From: Candidatus Shapirobacteria bacterium
GTDB taxonomy: Bacteria; Patescibacteriota; Microgenomatia; UBA12405
DNA length: 55,255 bases
Direction of reading: 5' to 3'
Assembly (NCBI GenBank): GCA_003542615.1
Contig: DPKG01000008.1
Coordinates: 8,038 to 63,292, forward strand
The position numbers and the translations under genes were made by a program. Shown here piece after piece: positions 32,876-40,516 of the stretch. Under the pieces are notes generated by a model. That model was not told where the DNA came from. It did not search any database and was given only the letters and a program-made list of their open reading frames with translations. Within the stretch, counting starts at the first letter, position 1. Every line of letters begins with the position of its first letter.

Positions 32876-32950
32876 TGGTGACCCCACGGGGAATCGAACC
32901 CCGGTTATTTGGATGAGAACCAAATGTCCTAACCGCTAGACGATGGGGCC
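32876..32950 (-). tRNA. tRNA-Glu (anticodon CUC)
   Basis: Minus strand: acceptor GGCCCCA/TGGGGTC, D-arm GTCTAGCGGTTAGGAC, anticodon stem TTTGG/CCAAA with loop TTCTCAT (anticodon CTC), T-arm CGGGGTTCGATTCCCCG, discriminator A, and an encoded CCA (32876-32878). The reverse-transcriptase island lies directly downstream of its 3' end. Confidence 0.95.
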
Positions 32951-33032
32951 TCAAATCCTGCAAATGATACCAAAAATTACCTCAAAACTCAAAAAATATC
33001 CCATTTGGTTAAAAATGGCGTATTATTAATTA

Positions 33033-33683
33033 ATGACTTTGTCTTTTATAAACAAAAGATCTTCCGGATTTTCTCTTTTTGAAATTTTGGCAGCGGTTTT
33101 AGTACTTGCCTTGATGATCTTTTCTTCATATATCTTTATACCTCCAAAAATTGCTCAATCCAGAGATGCCCGCCGCAAGTCTGACCTAAATAGAATCAAA
33201 AAAGCCTTGATGGAACATTATGATGTCAGCGGTACTTTTCCCGAAACTATGAACAATTGTAATTTACCGCTTATAGTCGATAAGGCTGTTGTTCTTGATA
33301 GAATTCCCTGCGATCCAAGTAAAAAAACCCCATATTTTATTGAAATCAATTTATCCGAAAATTGGTTTAAAGCTTATACCAATTTGGAAAATCTCAAAGA
33401 TCCCGATATTACTTATTTCCGTTGTCAACAGGGTTGCGGCCCTGAGTGTGCCTATAATTACGGTGTTTCCAGCCCAAATACAAAAATTGACACTTGTATG
33501 CCCCCGCCACTTTTATATGCTTGTTCGCCGGGAGGAGGTGGCGAAGGGGACTGCGAACAATACGACAATCCTTATCTTAGTGAATGCCCCCAGGTATTTA
33601 TGGAAGACCCAACCTGCCAGAATTTATGTGGTGACAATAGATTTCGCTGTAAAGATTCTTCCGGTAAACACGTTCCCGAATAG
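33033..33683 (+). CDS. Type IV pilin-like protein with Cys-rich C-terminus
   Basis: 216 residues. The prepilin signature is SSGFSLFEILAAVLVLALMI: a short basic leader, cleavage before Phe of GFSLFE, Glu at position +5, and the hydrophobic helix. DARRKSDLNRIKKALMEHY is the typical alpha1 continuation of GspG-like pseudopilins. From residue about 130 there are twelve or more Cys (RCQQGCGPECAYNYG, SGGGGEGDCEQY-like), suggesting a disulfide-bonded tip or a minor pilin. The DsbA-like protein in this window could oxidise it (inference). TATTAT lies 6 nt before the ATG. Confidence 0.85.
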   Translation: MTLSFINKRSSGFSLFEILAAVLVLALMIFSSYIFIPPKIAQSRDARRKSDLNRIKKALMEHYDVSGTFPETMNNCNLPLIVDKAVVLDRIPCDPSKKTPYFIEINLSENWFKAYTNLENLKDPDITYFRCQQGCGPECAYNYGVSSPNTKIDTCMPPPLLYACSPGGGGEGDCEQYDNPYLSECPQVFMEDPTCQNLCGDNRFRCKDSSGKHVPE

Positions 33684-33743
33684 TTGGCTTTACCAAAACC
33701 ACTGGCTTTTTTTTTGTTTTACCTCTAAAATTGGTTAATCTAT

Positions 33744-34874
33744 ATGCTAAAAAGACCCAAATTATTATTGTCCCTGATTACAATTTTAGTCAGTTTATTC
33801 TTTTGGGGGTTTTTCTATCTCAATCTTCCGGTAAGAATTGGTTTTCCTAGTTCCAATCTTCTTTCTGTCTACGCCAATTACGACGGTCCGAATTATATGA
33901 TTATCGCCAAATGCGGATACAACTCCGATTGTATTCGTAGCCAATTTTCCTTACCTCAACCTTTGGAATATTATCCGGCCCACCTTCCCGGATATCCCCT
34001 TATTATCCGGATATTTAGCTATATCTTTACCAGCACCCAAGCCATGCTTTTTGCCACCTTATTGGGATCAATATTTTTAACCCTTTCTTTTTATCAACTT
34101 CTTAACCTATTTTTTAATACCAAAAAATCATTTTGCTTAACTCTTATTTTTCTTTTTTTCCCAGCTCGATTATTTATCCTTCGTCAGATAGGGGCTCCGG
34201 AAACTTGGTTTTTGGGTTTTACGATTGCCTCAATATATCATTTCAAAAAACAAAAATATCTTGTCTCTGCCTTAATGGCCGCCCTGGCTCAATTTTTCAA
34301 AAGCCCGGGGATTATCTTGTTTGCAGCCTATTTCTTTGTAGCCTTAACCGAATTTTTAAAAACCAAAAAAATAATTCCTGTCCTTAACAAATATATTTAC
34401 TACTTACTTGTCCCAATTACAGCCATCATGGTATTTTCTCTTTATCAACTCCAAACAGGGGATTTCTGGGCTTATTTTCACAGCGGCGACAATTTTCATC
34501 TTAGCTTTTTACCCTATACCGTTTTTATCAGCAATCGTTCTTGGATTAATACTATTTGGCTTGAAGACGTAATTTACATTTATCTTATTGCTTACTTTGG
34601 TGTCTATAAATTATATAAAAAATTTAAACTAGATATATTGGTCGTATATCCGGCTTTATTTTTACTTGCCACAATTATGGTCGCCCACCGCGATATCAGT
34701 CGTTACCTTGCTCCCGTCTATCCATTTTTATTTATTGCATATGGAAAAACTCTAAATTCCAAACCCTTAAAAACAATTTTCATACTTCTTCTTCCTGCTA
34801 TTTTTCTCTATGCTCTTAACTTTATAATTGGCAATACCGCTCCCATCGCCGATTGGACACCTTATTTTAACTAG
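33744..34874 (+). CDS. Multi-pass GT-C type membrane glycosyltransferase
   Basis: 376 residues with about nine to ten hydrophobic helices. The first outer loop contains YANYDGPNYMIIAKCGY, where Asp in DGPNY is the position expected for the catalytic residue of GT-C enzymes (PIG-V/mannosyltransferase-like), followed by YYPAHLPGYP. Such enzymes use polyprenol-phosphate sugars outside the membrane; the polyprenol-sugar synthase at 5953 could supply the donor. The 3' end overlaps a small convergent ORF by 8 bp. Confidence 0.75.
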   Translation: MLKRPKLLLSLITILVSLFFWGFFYLNLPVRIGFPSSNLLSVYANYDGPNYMIIAKCGYNSDCIRSQFSLPQPLEYYPAHLPGYPLIIRIFSYIFTSTQAMLFATLLGSIFLTLSFYQLLNLFFNTKKSFCLTLIFLFFPARLFILRQIGAPETWFLGFTIASIYHFKKQKYLVSALMAALAQFFKSPGIILFAAYFFVALTEFLKTKKIIPVLNKYIYYLLVPITAIMVFSLYQLQTGDFWAYFHSGDNFHLSFLPYTVFISNRSWINTIWLEDVIYIYLIAYFGVYKLYKKFKLDILVVYPALFLLATIMVAHRDISRYLAPVYPFLFIAYGKTLNSKPLKTIFILLLPAIFLYALNFIIGNTAPIADWTPYFN

Positions 34875-35076
34875 ATCTTGGCTTACCGTCGTATAAATGT
34901 GCATTATAACCAATTGACTGTCTTGAACAATGACTTTTTGGTTTTCCACGCTCCCTAGTTACCCTTCTAAAAAATTCGTCCTTATCGATTTGATGATTTA
35001 CAAATAAATTTTGATCTTCTTCAGAAATAACTCCATATCTTTCCCTTAAATTATCAATTAATTTATTTTTACTCAT
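34867..35076 (-). CDS. Small hypothetical protein following the dprA remnant
   Basis: 69 residues: MSKNKLIDNLRERYGVISEE, then a basic segment (VTRERGKPKSHCSRQ). No family is recognised. Its ATG overlaps the TGA of the dprA remnant (ATGA), the usual sign of an old two-gene operon, so it is probably a surviving partner of a lost dprA. It is convergent with the GT-C gene by 8 bp. Confidence 0.45.
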   Translation of the reverse strand: MSKNKLIDNLRERYGVISEEDQNLFVNHQIDKDEFFRRVTRERGKPKSHCSRQSIGYNAHLYDGKPRSS

Positions 35077-35204
35077 TTACTTTTTAAAAATATTTTACCA
35101 GAACTATCTTCAACAATTCCATTCATGGTCAATATTGAAATCTCTGCCCCCAAATCAACAATTGAAATATCTAATTTACGACAAATTTCATCAGATGTTA
35201 ATTC
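35073..35204 (-). pseudogene. Remnant of the dprA C-terminal winged-helix domain
   Basis: On the minus strand, 43 codons without a start: ELTSDEICRKLDISIVDLGA, then EISILTMNGIVEDSSGKIFL and KSK, ending TGA. The pattern LTxDEIxxxLxIsxxxL...LxxxGxVxxxxGxxY is that of the DprA C-terminal winged helix. A TAA stands immediately before the first Glu codon and the Rossmann-fold part of DprA is absent, so only the last part of the gene survives. Confidence 0.6.
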
Positions 35205-35231
35205 TTAATTTTCTTTTTATCGAAAACTTAA

Positions 35232-35483
35232 GTGGTATTATTAAATGTGACTAAAATTACAGGAAGCATTGCTAAATATAAAAATACTATTAAAAAACAT
35301 AAAATTACTCATCAGGAAGTAGCGGATTACACCGGCCATAGTCGGGAAAATATAACTCTTTCTTTAAATGGGAAAACCATGCCTCTTAAAACTGCGTTAC
35401 ACATTTCGGCAGAAATTGAAGAGTTGATCGAACAACATTCTAATTCATTTAATAAACTCAAAAATTCAAAAAGATACGAATAA
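35232..35483 (+). CDS. Small HTH (Cro/XRE-like) DNA-binding protein
   Basis: 83 residues from a GTG at 35232, or 78 from the GTG at 35247 (VTKITGS). KITHQEVADYTGHSRENITLSLNG is a clear helix-turn-helix pattern (given here in full at 24 residues only in this window's numbering as about 29-52; key residues are HQEVADYTG and RENITLSLNG). A helical tail EIEELIEQH follows. Such proteins act as small transcription regulators, often in phage or toxin-antitoxin modules. No toxin partner is visible beside it. Confidence 0.6.
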   Translation: MVLLNVTKITGSIAKYKNTIKKHKITHQEVADYTGHSRENITLSLNGKTMPLKTALHISAEIEELIEQHSNSFNKLKNSKRYE

Positions 35484-35573
35484 TACCATCAAAAATGTAG
35501 CTTGACAACCCTTTCGAGCAAGCCTATAAATTAAACTAAATACTAGTTATATTTTCACAAGGAGTACAAGAAT

Positions 35574-36538
35574 ATGAAAAAGTTACTATCGTTATTTATT
35601 TCTCTTGTTTTTCTTACTATTGTTGCCATTCCAGCTTTAGCTAAATCAGAGAATGCATCCAGTCCCGCTAAACAGTCCTGTACTACTATCCAATCAGGCG
35701 AGTTATTCACTTCTAACAATGAAGTAATCACTATAGGTTTTGATAATTGGGGATACAATTATCAAGCTAGATTGTTTAATGGATATTACTGTGATGCCTA
35801 CCGAGATGCTGCGTGGTGTCAGCCATACATAGAAGATCATTTATCAATGAAATGGAATGAGATGCGTGGTTGTCAAACAAAGACTGTAACGGTGATGGGT
35901 TCCTTGACCGTCACTATGGTTATGAAAGCTACACCGGTTCAGGCGCTTGGTTGACAAATCATATGTCTGGCCAATATGATGGTGAAGAAATCGTTTCATG
36001 GAACGTTTCTGGAACTTGGCTATTAGATTTTAATAGCGGAATTGACAATCGTGTATTCCGTAACCTAATCCAGGACGAAGAGGGCAAGGTCACTGGTGAA
36101 TTCTATTACCTAAGTGGAGAAAATTGGCTTAAAGGTGGAACACTGGTTGGTAATGTAGTTGGTGATGTTCTAACTCTTCATTACGACAGAGCACCTGACT
36201 TTGATTACACTGGAGATTTTATAGCTACCATAACTACCACCGGTTTGACGGGAGGTATATTTACAGATAGCCATAACAATAACTTAATATGGACTGCCAT
36301 GGGAGTGGAACCTGCAATTTACAACACCTGTTCTTGGAACTATTTTGTAAAGATAGTCGCCGCTCCTTCCGATGCTAAACTAGAAGGGGGTTATTGGAAA
36401 TCATCAGACGGAGAAGAAATCGGTCCAGCCATCTGGGGAGAATTCGCTATCATACAGGAAGTATCCAATGACACTTGTACTGGCGACCATGGATTACTAT
36501 ACAAAAGTCTTGTTAGGGCTGGTTTAGGAAATTGGTAA
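35574..36538 (+). pseudogene. Secreted protein with a frameshift (two-part ORF)
   Basis: The first part starts at ATG 35574 with a signal peptide (MKKLLSLFISLVFLTIVAIP, then ALA) and reads to 35954. Near 35859-35863 the meaningful reading moves by -1 and continues as DAWLSNKDCNGDGFLDRHYG to the stop at 36538. Joined, the protein would be about 321 residues. DCNGDGFLD looks like a Ca2+-binding dockerin/TSP3-type loop, followed by beta-rich sequence (YTGDFIATITTTGLTGGIF). A Shine-Dalgarno AAGGAGT lies about 12 nt before the ATG, the clearest in the window. The break may be a real mutation, an assembly error or programmed; a sequencing error is not excluded. Confidence 0.7.
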
Positions 36539-36558
36539 TCATTTTCTGAATGTAAAAA

Positions 36559-36590
36559 AACAACCCATCGTTGTCGGTGGGTTGTTTGTG
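36559..36590 (+). terminator. Rho-independent terminator
   Basis: A 12-bp stem, AACAACCCATCG (36559-36570) with CGGTGGGTTGTT (36575-36586), one G-T pair, loop TTGT, then a T-rich tail. It ends the frameshifted secreted-protein gene. Confidence 0.85.
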
Positions 36591-36707
36591 TTTGTTAGCA
36601 TTATTACTAAAACTTTATCATTACCCTAAATTATTAACCAGTATCTTTGTAAATGTGCTATTTTTTGTTATCTTGTTAACTAGTTCCATATTTAAATTAA
36701 ACAAACC

Positions 36708-38366
36708 TTGAGGCCAGAAATTAAAACCAAACTTTCCAACAATTTATCCGAAGGAGTCTCTCCGGCTTTTAAACATGAACTAAATAAATGGCTTGCTCCC
36801 AGCGAAATCAAAGAACATCAGGAAAGTCTTTACTTAATAAATACCAGATTATGGATAAAAGAACTTCGCCATAAATATGGTCAAAGTCTTACCATTGATA
36901 CTATTCCGGAAAAAGAATGGTCTCCGCTACTAAAAAAATATGACACTTTTTGGTTTATGGGAATTTATGTCCCTAGCCCTGCTAGTCAGGATCATGCCAA
37001 GAAATATGTCGACCAATATCGTTATGCTCTGCCAAATATTAATTCCAATATTGACATTGTTGCCTCTCCCTTTGCCATACCCGATTATATTCCCAACCCC
37101 GAAATCGTAGGTAATTGGTTTAAGTGGGATAAAATGCTTGAAAAACTTCATTCTCACGGTAAAAAAGTTGTCATTGATTTTGTACCCAATCACACCGGTC
37201 TTGATCATAGCTGGGCCAAAACTCATCCCGAATATTATATTCAGGGCAGCGAGTCACAATACCATTCTAGTCCAAATTTTTATTACCCCGTCATAGACCA
37301 TAAAGGCAACACTCACTATCTTGCTCACGGCAAAGATCCTAATTATCCGGAATGGTCCGACACCTTACAGCTAAATATTGCTAATCCCATAGTACAGGAA
37401 GAAATGGGAAAAATAATGCTTCAACTTGTCGACCATGCCGATGGAATCAGATGCGATATGGCTATGCTAGTCAACCCGTCAACTTTTTTAAGAACCTGGG
37501 GTTGGGCCCTGACTGATCAACAAAAAGATTTTTTATGTCATAATCCGTTTTGGGAAAAACAACTTAAATTAGTCAAAGCTAAAGCCGATAGCTTGGGCAA
37601 AAGATTTGATATAGCCGGTGAAATATATTGGGATAAAGAAGAGCTTGGAAAAATATTTGATGGAATGTACGATAATTATTTATACCAACAATTTCTGGAA
37701 GTCAGTAGCGGTAAAAACCCCCAAAAATTAAGAGAGCATATCAAGTATCTTGTTAAGAGGCAAAATAACGGTCAGCCTTATCGTAGTTGGCTTTATGTTG
37801 AAAATCACGACGAAGAACGAGGCCTAAAAAAATTCGGAGGATTATCAAAAACATTTGCTGTTTTGGCTGGAATTATTCCGGATTCTGTCTTTATGGTAAA
37901 CCAGGGACAGGAAAAAGGTTCCAGAATCAGGCCTCCAATGCAAATTGGCCGTTTTCCCAAAGAAAGAGTCGATTCAAGTGTTTCTAAATTTTACAAAACT
38001 CTCTTTGATTTAAAAAATTCACGACTTTTTCAACAAGGGGATTGGGATATGGCAACAATTTATACAGAAAATCCAAATATTATTGCCCTTGAAGTTCGTT
38101 CACCCGATAAAAAAATATGCTCAGTTGTCTGTGTTAATTCCGGTAATTACAAAGCCCAATGTTCTGTTCCCGAAATTACTGCAAACAAAGACGCATCTGT
38201 AATTAGTCTAACGGACCCTTCAAATATTAAAGTCGATGCGATCAGGCAACAAGGACTTTTTATTGAGCTAAAACCAGGAGAAGTACAAGTTGTTTTTTTT
38301 AGTGTAGACGGAAAAGAATTTAAAGCCCCCATATCAAAAAGAAGAAACCTCTTTTCATTTAACTAA
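36708..38366 (+). CDS. Glycoside hydrolase family 13 (alpha-amylase superfamily) enzyme
   Basis: 552 residues. The conserved GH13 regions are all seen: VIDFVPNHTGLDH (region I), DGIRCDMAML (region II, nucleophile Asp), IAGEIYWD (region III, acid/base Glu) and VENHDEERG (region IV, third Asp). No signal peptide, so it is cytosolic. The start is a TTG at 36708; no in-frame ATG occurs before the catalytic barrel. The C-terminal beta domain (LDPSNIKVD..LKPGEVQVVFF-like) is present. It may act on maltodextrins or trehalose-type sugars or as a transferase; the motifs do not decide. Confidence 0.88.
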   Translation: MRPEIKTKLSNNLSEGVSPAFKHELNKWLAPSEIKEHQESLYLINTRLWIKELRHKYGQSLTIDTIPEKEWSPLLKKYDTFWFMGIYVPSPASQDHAKKYVDQYRYALPNINSNIDIVASPFAIPDYIPNPEIVGNWFKWDKMLEKLHSHGKKVVIDFVPNHTGLDHSWAKTHPEYYIQGSESQYHSSPNFYYPVIDHKGNTHYLAHGKDPNYPEWSDTLQLNIANPIVQEEMGKIMLQLVDHADGIRCDMAMLVNPSTFLRTWGWALTDQQKDFLCHNPFWEKQLKLVKAKADSLGKRFDIAGEIYWDKEELGKIFDGMYDNYLYQQFLEVSSGKNPQKLREHIKYLVKRQNNGQPYRSWLYVENHDEERGLKKFGGLSKTFAVLAGIIPDSVFMVNQGQEKGSRIRPPMQIGRFPKERVDSSVSKFYKTLFDLKNSRLFQQGDWDMATIYTENPNIIALEVRSPDKKICSVVCVNSGNYKAQCSVPEITANKDASVISLTDPSNIKVDAIRQQGLFIELKPGEVQVVFFSVDGKEFKAPISKRRNLFSFN

Positions 38367-38369
38367 ATA

Positions 38370-38401
38370 CCCAAAACAAACCCGAATCGTTGGTATAATA
38401 A
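38370..38401 (+). promoter_or_regulatory. Putative uvrB promoter/operator shared with uvrA
   Basis: ACCC..AACAAACCCGAATCG followed by TTGGTATAATAA. TATAAT is at 38394-38399, 7 nt before the uvrB ATG. The same string, with few changes, precedes uvrA at 40409-40440, including AAACCCGAAT and the -10 box. Confidence 0.5.
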
Positions 38402-38406
38402 ATTTT

Positions 38407-40401
38407 ATGTCTTTTAACTTACAAACTAAAATGACACCTTCCGGTGATCAGCCAAAAGCCATCGCTCAGATGCTTCAAAATCTAAACGCCGGACACGAAA
38501 AGCAGGTACTTATGGGTGTTACCGGTTCAGGCAAAACTTTTAGCATCGCCAATGTAATTCAGCAAACAAATTTACCCACCTTGGTTATATCTCACAATAA
38601 AACCCTAGCCGGCCAACTTTATCAGGAATTTAAAGAATTATTCCCCAAAGATAGGGTATCTTACTTTGTATCTTATTACGATTATTATCAGCCCGAAGCC
38701 TATATCCCATCCACCGACACCTATATCGCCAAAGAAGTCGAAATTAACGATCTTATCGACAAACTTCGTCTTGAAGCCACTTCTAATTTATTTTCCGGCG
38801 ATAATAATATTGTTATCGCTTCCGTCAGCTGTATATATAATATCGGAGATCCAATCGAATTTAGCGGCAAAACTATTGAATTTAAATTAAATCAAAGTTG
38901 GCCCCGACGAAAACTTTTGGAAAATTTAGTCTCCCTTTTCTATACCAGATCCGAATTGGAATTTAAGCGTGGTAGTTTTAGGATAAGAGGGGATCAGGTA
39001 GAACTTTGGCCTGCCTATCAGGATTGGATAATTCATCTGGAATTTGAAAATGAAATTTTAAAAAATATAATTTTTCGTCATCCCTACACCGGAAATGAAA
39101 TTACTGAAAAATTATTTACTCTCTATCCTGCCAAGCAATATGTAAGCGGTGGCGGACCCGAGAAAAAAGAAATTTATCGCTCAATCTTAAGTGATGCCCA
39201 AAAACAGGTAAAAATGTTTAAATCTCAAAATCGACTTTTAGAAGCCAATCGCATTCAACAGCGTGTCGAATATGATTTGGAAATGCTACAAGAGACTGGT
39301 TATATTAACGGTATCGAAAATTATTCAATTTATTTTGAACAAAACCGTAAAACCGGAGATCCCCCCTATACCCTGGTTGATTATTTTAAACATAGATGGG
39401 GTAATGAATTTCTTACTGTAATTGACGAATCTCACGTTACCATTCCACAAATTAAAGGTATGTATTTTGGAGATGTTGCCCGTAAAAAAACCTTAGTTGA
39501 TTTTGGTTTTCGTTTACCCTCGGCCTTTGATAACCGACCGTTAAAATTTGAAGAATTTAATCAACGCACTTCAAAGATTATTTATGTTTCAGCCACTCCA
39601 TCGCCTTTTGAAATTGAGCAATCTCAAAATCATGTTGTTGAACAAATAATTCGACCCACCGGTCTCATAGATCCTCACATTGAAATCCGCCCATCCAATG
39701 GCCAAATTCCGAATATTTTAGAAGAATTAACAAAACAAATTCAAAATAAACAACGGACTCTTTTGATAACTCTAACCAAACGAATGTCGGAAGATCTTTC
39801 GACATATCTTTCAGACGTCAACAATACTCAAATTCCTATTAAAGTTGCCTACCTTCACTCTGACATTGATACTTTAGAAAGAACCGAAATATTGGACAAA
39901 TTAAGATCAGGAGATTACGATGTTTTGGTCGGAGTAAATTTATTACGTGAAGGTCTTGATTTACCTGAGGTCAGTTTAGTCGCTATTTTAGATGCCGGTC
40001 AACAGGGATTTCTCCGTTCCCGGTCTTCCTTAATCCAAATCATGGGACGGGCATCCCGACACCTCGAAGGCAAGGTAATCTTGTATTCTGATTTTATTTC
40101 ACCTGCTATGAAAGAAGCTGTAAACGAAGTTAAAAGACGTCGTAAGATTCAATTGGCATACAATAAAGATCACAACATTACCCCCCAATCTATCACCAAA
40201 TCTATCCGCCCCAAAATTATTGAATTAGTCAAAACCGAAAAAGAAGATATAACTCAAATTGATCCAAATTCCTTAACTCCGCCTCAACGCCAAAAACATA
40301 TCACTGCCCTGCGAAAACAAATGAAACTTTTCGCCTCCGAGCTGAATTTTGAAGAAGCCATCAAAATCCGTGACCAAATCCGTGAAATTGAAAACAATTA
40401 A
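38407..40401 (+). CDS. uvrB: Excinuclease ABC subunit B
   Basis: 664 residues, standard length. Helicase motifs: GVTGSGKTF (Walker A), YYDYYQPEAYIPSTDTYI (beta-hairpin region), VIDESHVT (DEAH-type), YVSATPSPFE, GVNLLREGLDLPEV and QIMGRASRH. The C-terminal UVR domain (FEEAIKIRDQIREIE) binds UvrC. UvrB verifies DNA damage and loads UvrC. uvrA and uvrC follow on the same strand. Confidence 0.97.
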   Translation: MSFNLQTKMTPSGDQPKAIAQMLQNLNAGHEKQVLMGVTGSGKTFSIANVIQQTNLPTLVISHNKTLAGQLYQEFKELFPKDRVSYFVSYYDYYQPEAYIPSTDTYIAKEVEINDLIDKLRLEATSNLFSGDNNIVIASVSCIYNIGDPIEFSGKTIEFKLNQSWPRRKLLENLVSLFYTRSELEFKRGSFRIRGDQVELWPAYQDWIIHLEFENEILKNIIFRHPYTGNEITEKLFTLYPAKQYVSGGGPEKKEIYRSILSDAQKQVKMFKSQNRLLEANRIQQRVEYDLEMLQETGYINGIENYSIYFEQNRKTGDPPYTLVDYFKHRWGNEFLTVIDESHVTIPQIKGMYFGDVARKKTLVDFGFRLPSAFDNRPLKFEEFNQRTSKIIYVSATPSPFEIEQSQNHVVEQIIRPTGLIDPHIEIRPSNGQIPNILEELTKQIQNKQRTLLITLTKRMSEDLSTYLSDVNNTQIPIKVAYLHSDIDTLERTEILDKLRSGDYDVLVGVNLLREGLDLPEVSLVAILDAGQQGFLRSRSSLIQIMGRASRHLEGKVILYSDFISPAMKEAVNEVKRRRKIQLAYNKDHNITPQSITKSIRPKIIELVKTEKEDITQIDPNSLTPPQRQKHITALRKQMKLFASELNFEEAIKIRDQIREIENN

Positions 40402-40408
40402 TTCCACA

Positions 40409-40440
40409 CCCCAACAAAACCCGAATATTTGATACAATTA
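40409..40440 (+). promoter_or_regulatory. Putative uvrA promoter/operator, copy of the uvrB element
   Basis: CCCCAACAAAACCCGAAT followed by ATTTGATACAATTA; TACAAT is at 40433-40438. It aligns with 38370-38401 (18 of 23 identical over AACCCGAAT to the -10). uvrA then has a leader of about 75 nt. Confidence 0.5.
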
Positions 40441-40465
40441 CATTATCAGACTAATAATAATTTTA

Positions 40466-40507
40466 GGTTCTGAAATATCAACCGCCGATACTGGTGATAA
40501 TTTTTAG
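40466..40507 (+). promoter_or_regulatory. Possible hairpin/attenuator in the uvrA leader
   Basis: ATCAaCC (40477-40483) can pair with GGTGAT (40493-40498), followed by AATTTTT, like a weak terminator. GGTT (40466-40469) can instead pair with AACC (40480-40483). Weak stems; not certain. Confidence 0.25.
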
Positions 40508-40516
40508 CGTCAAAAT

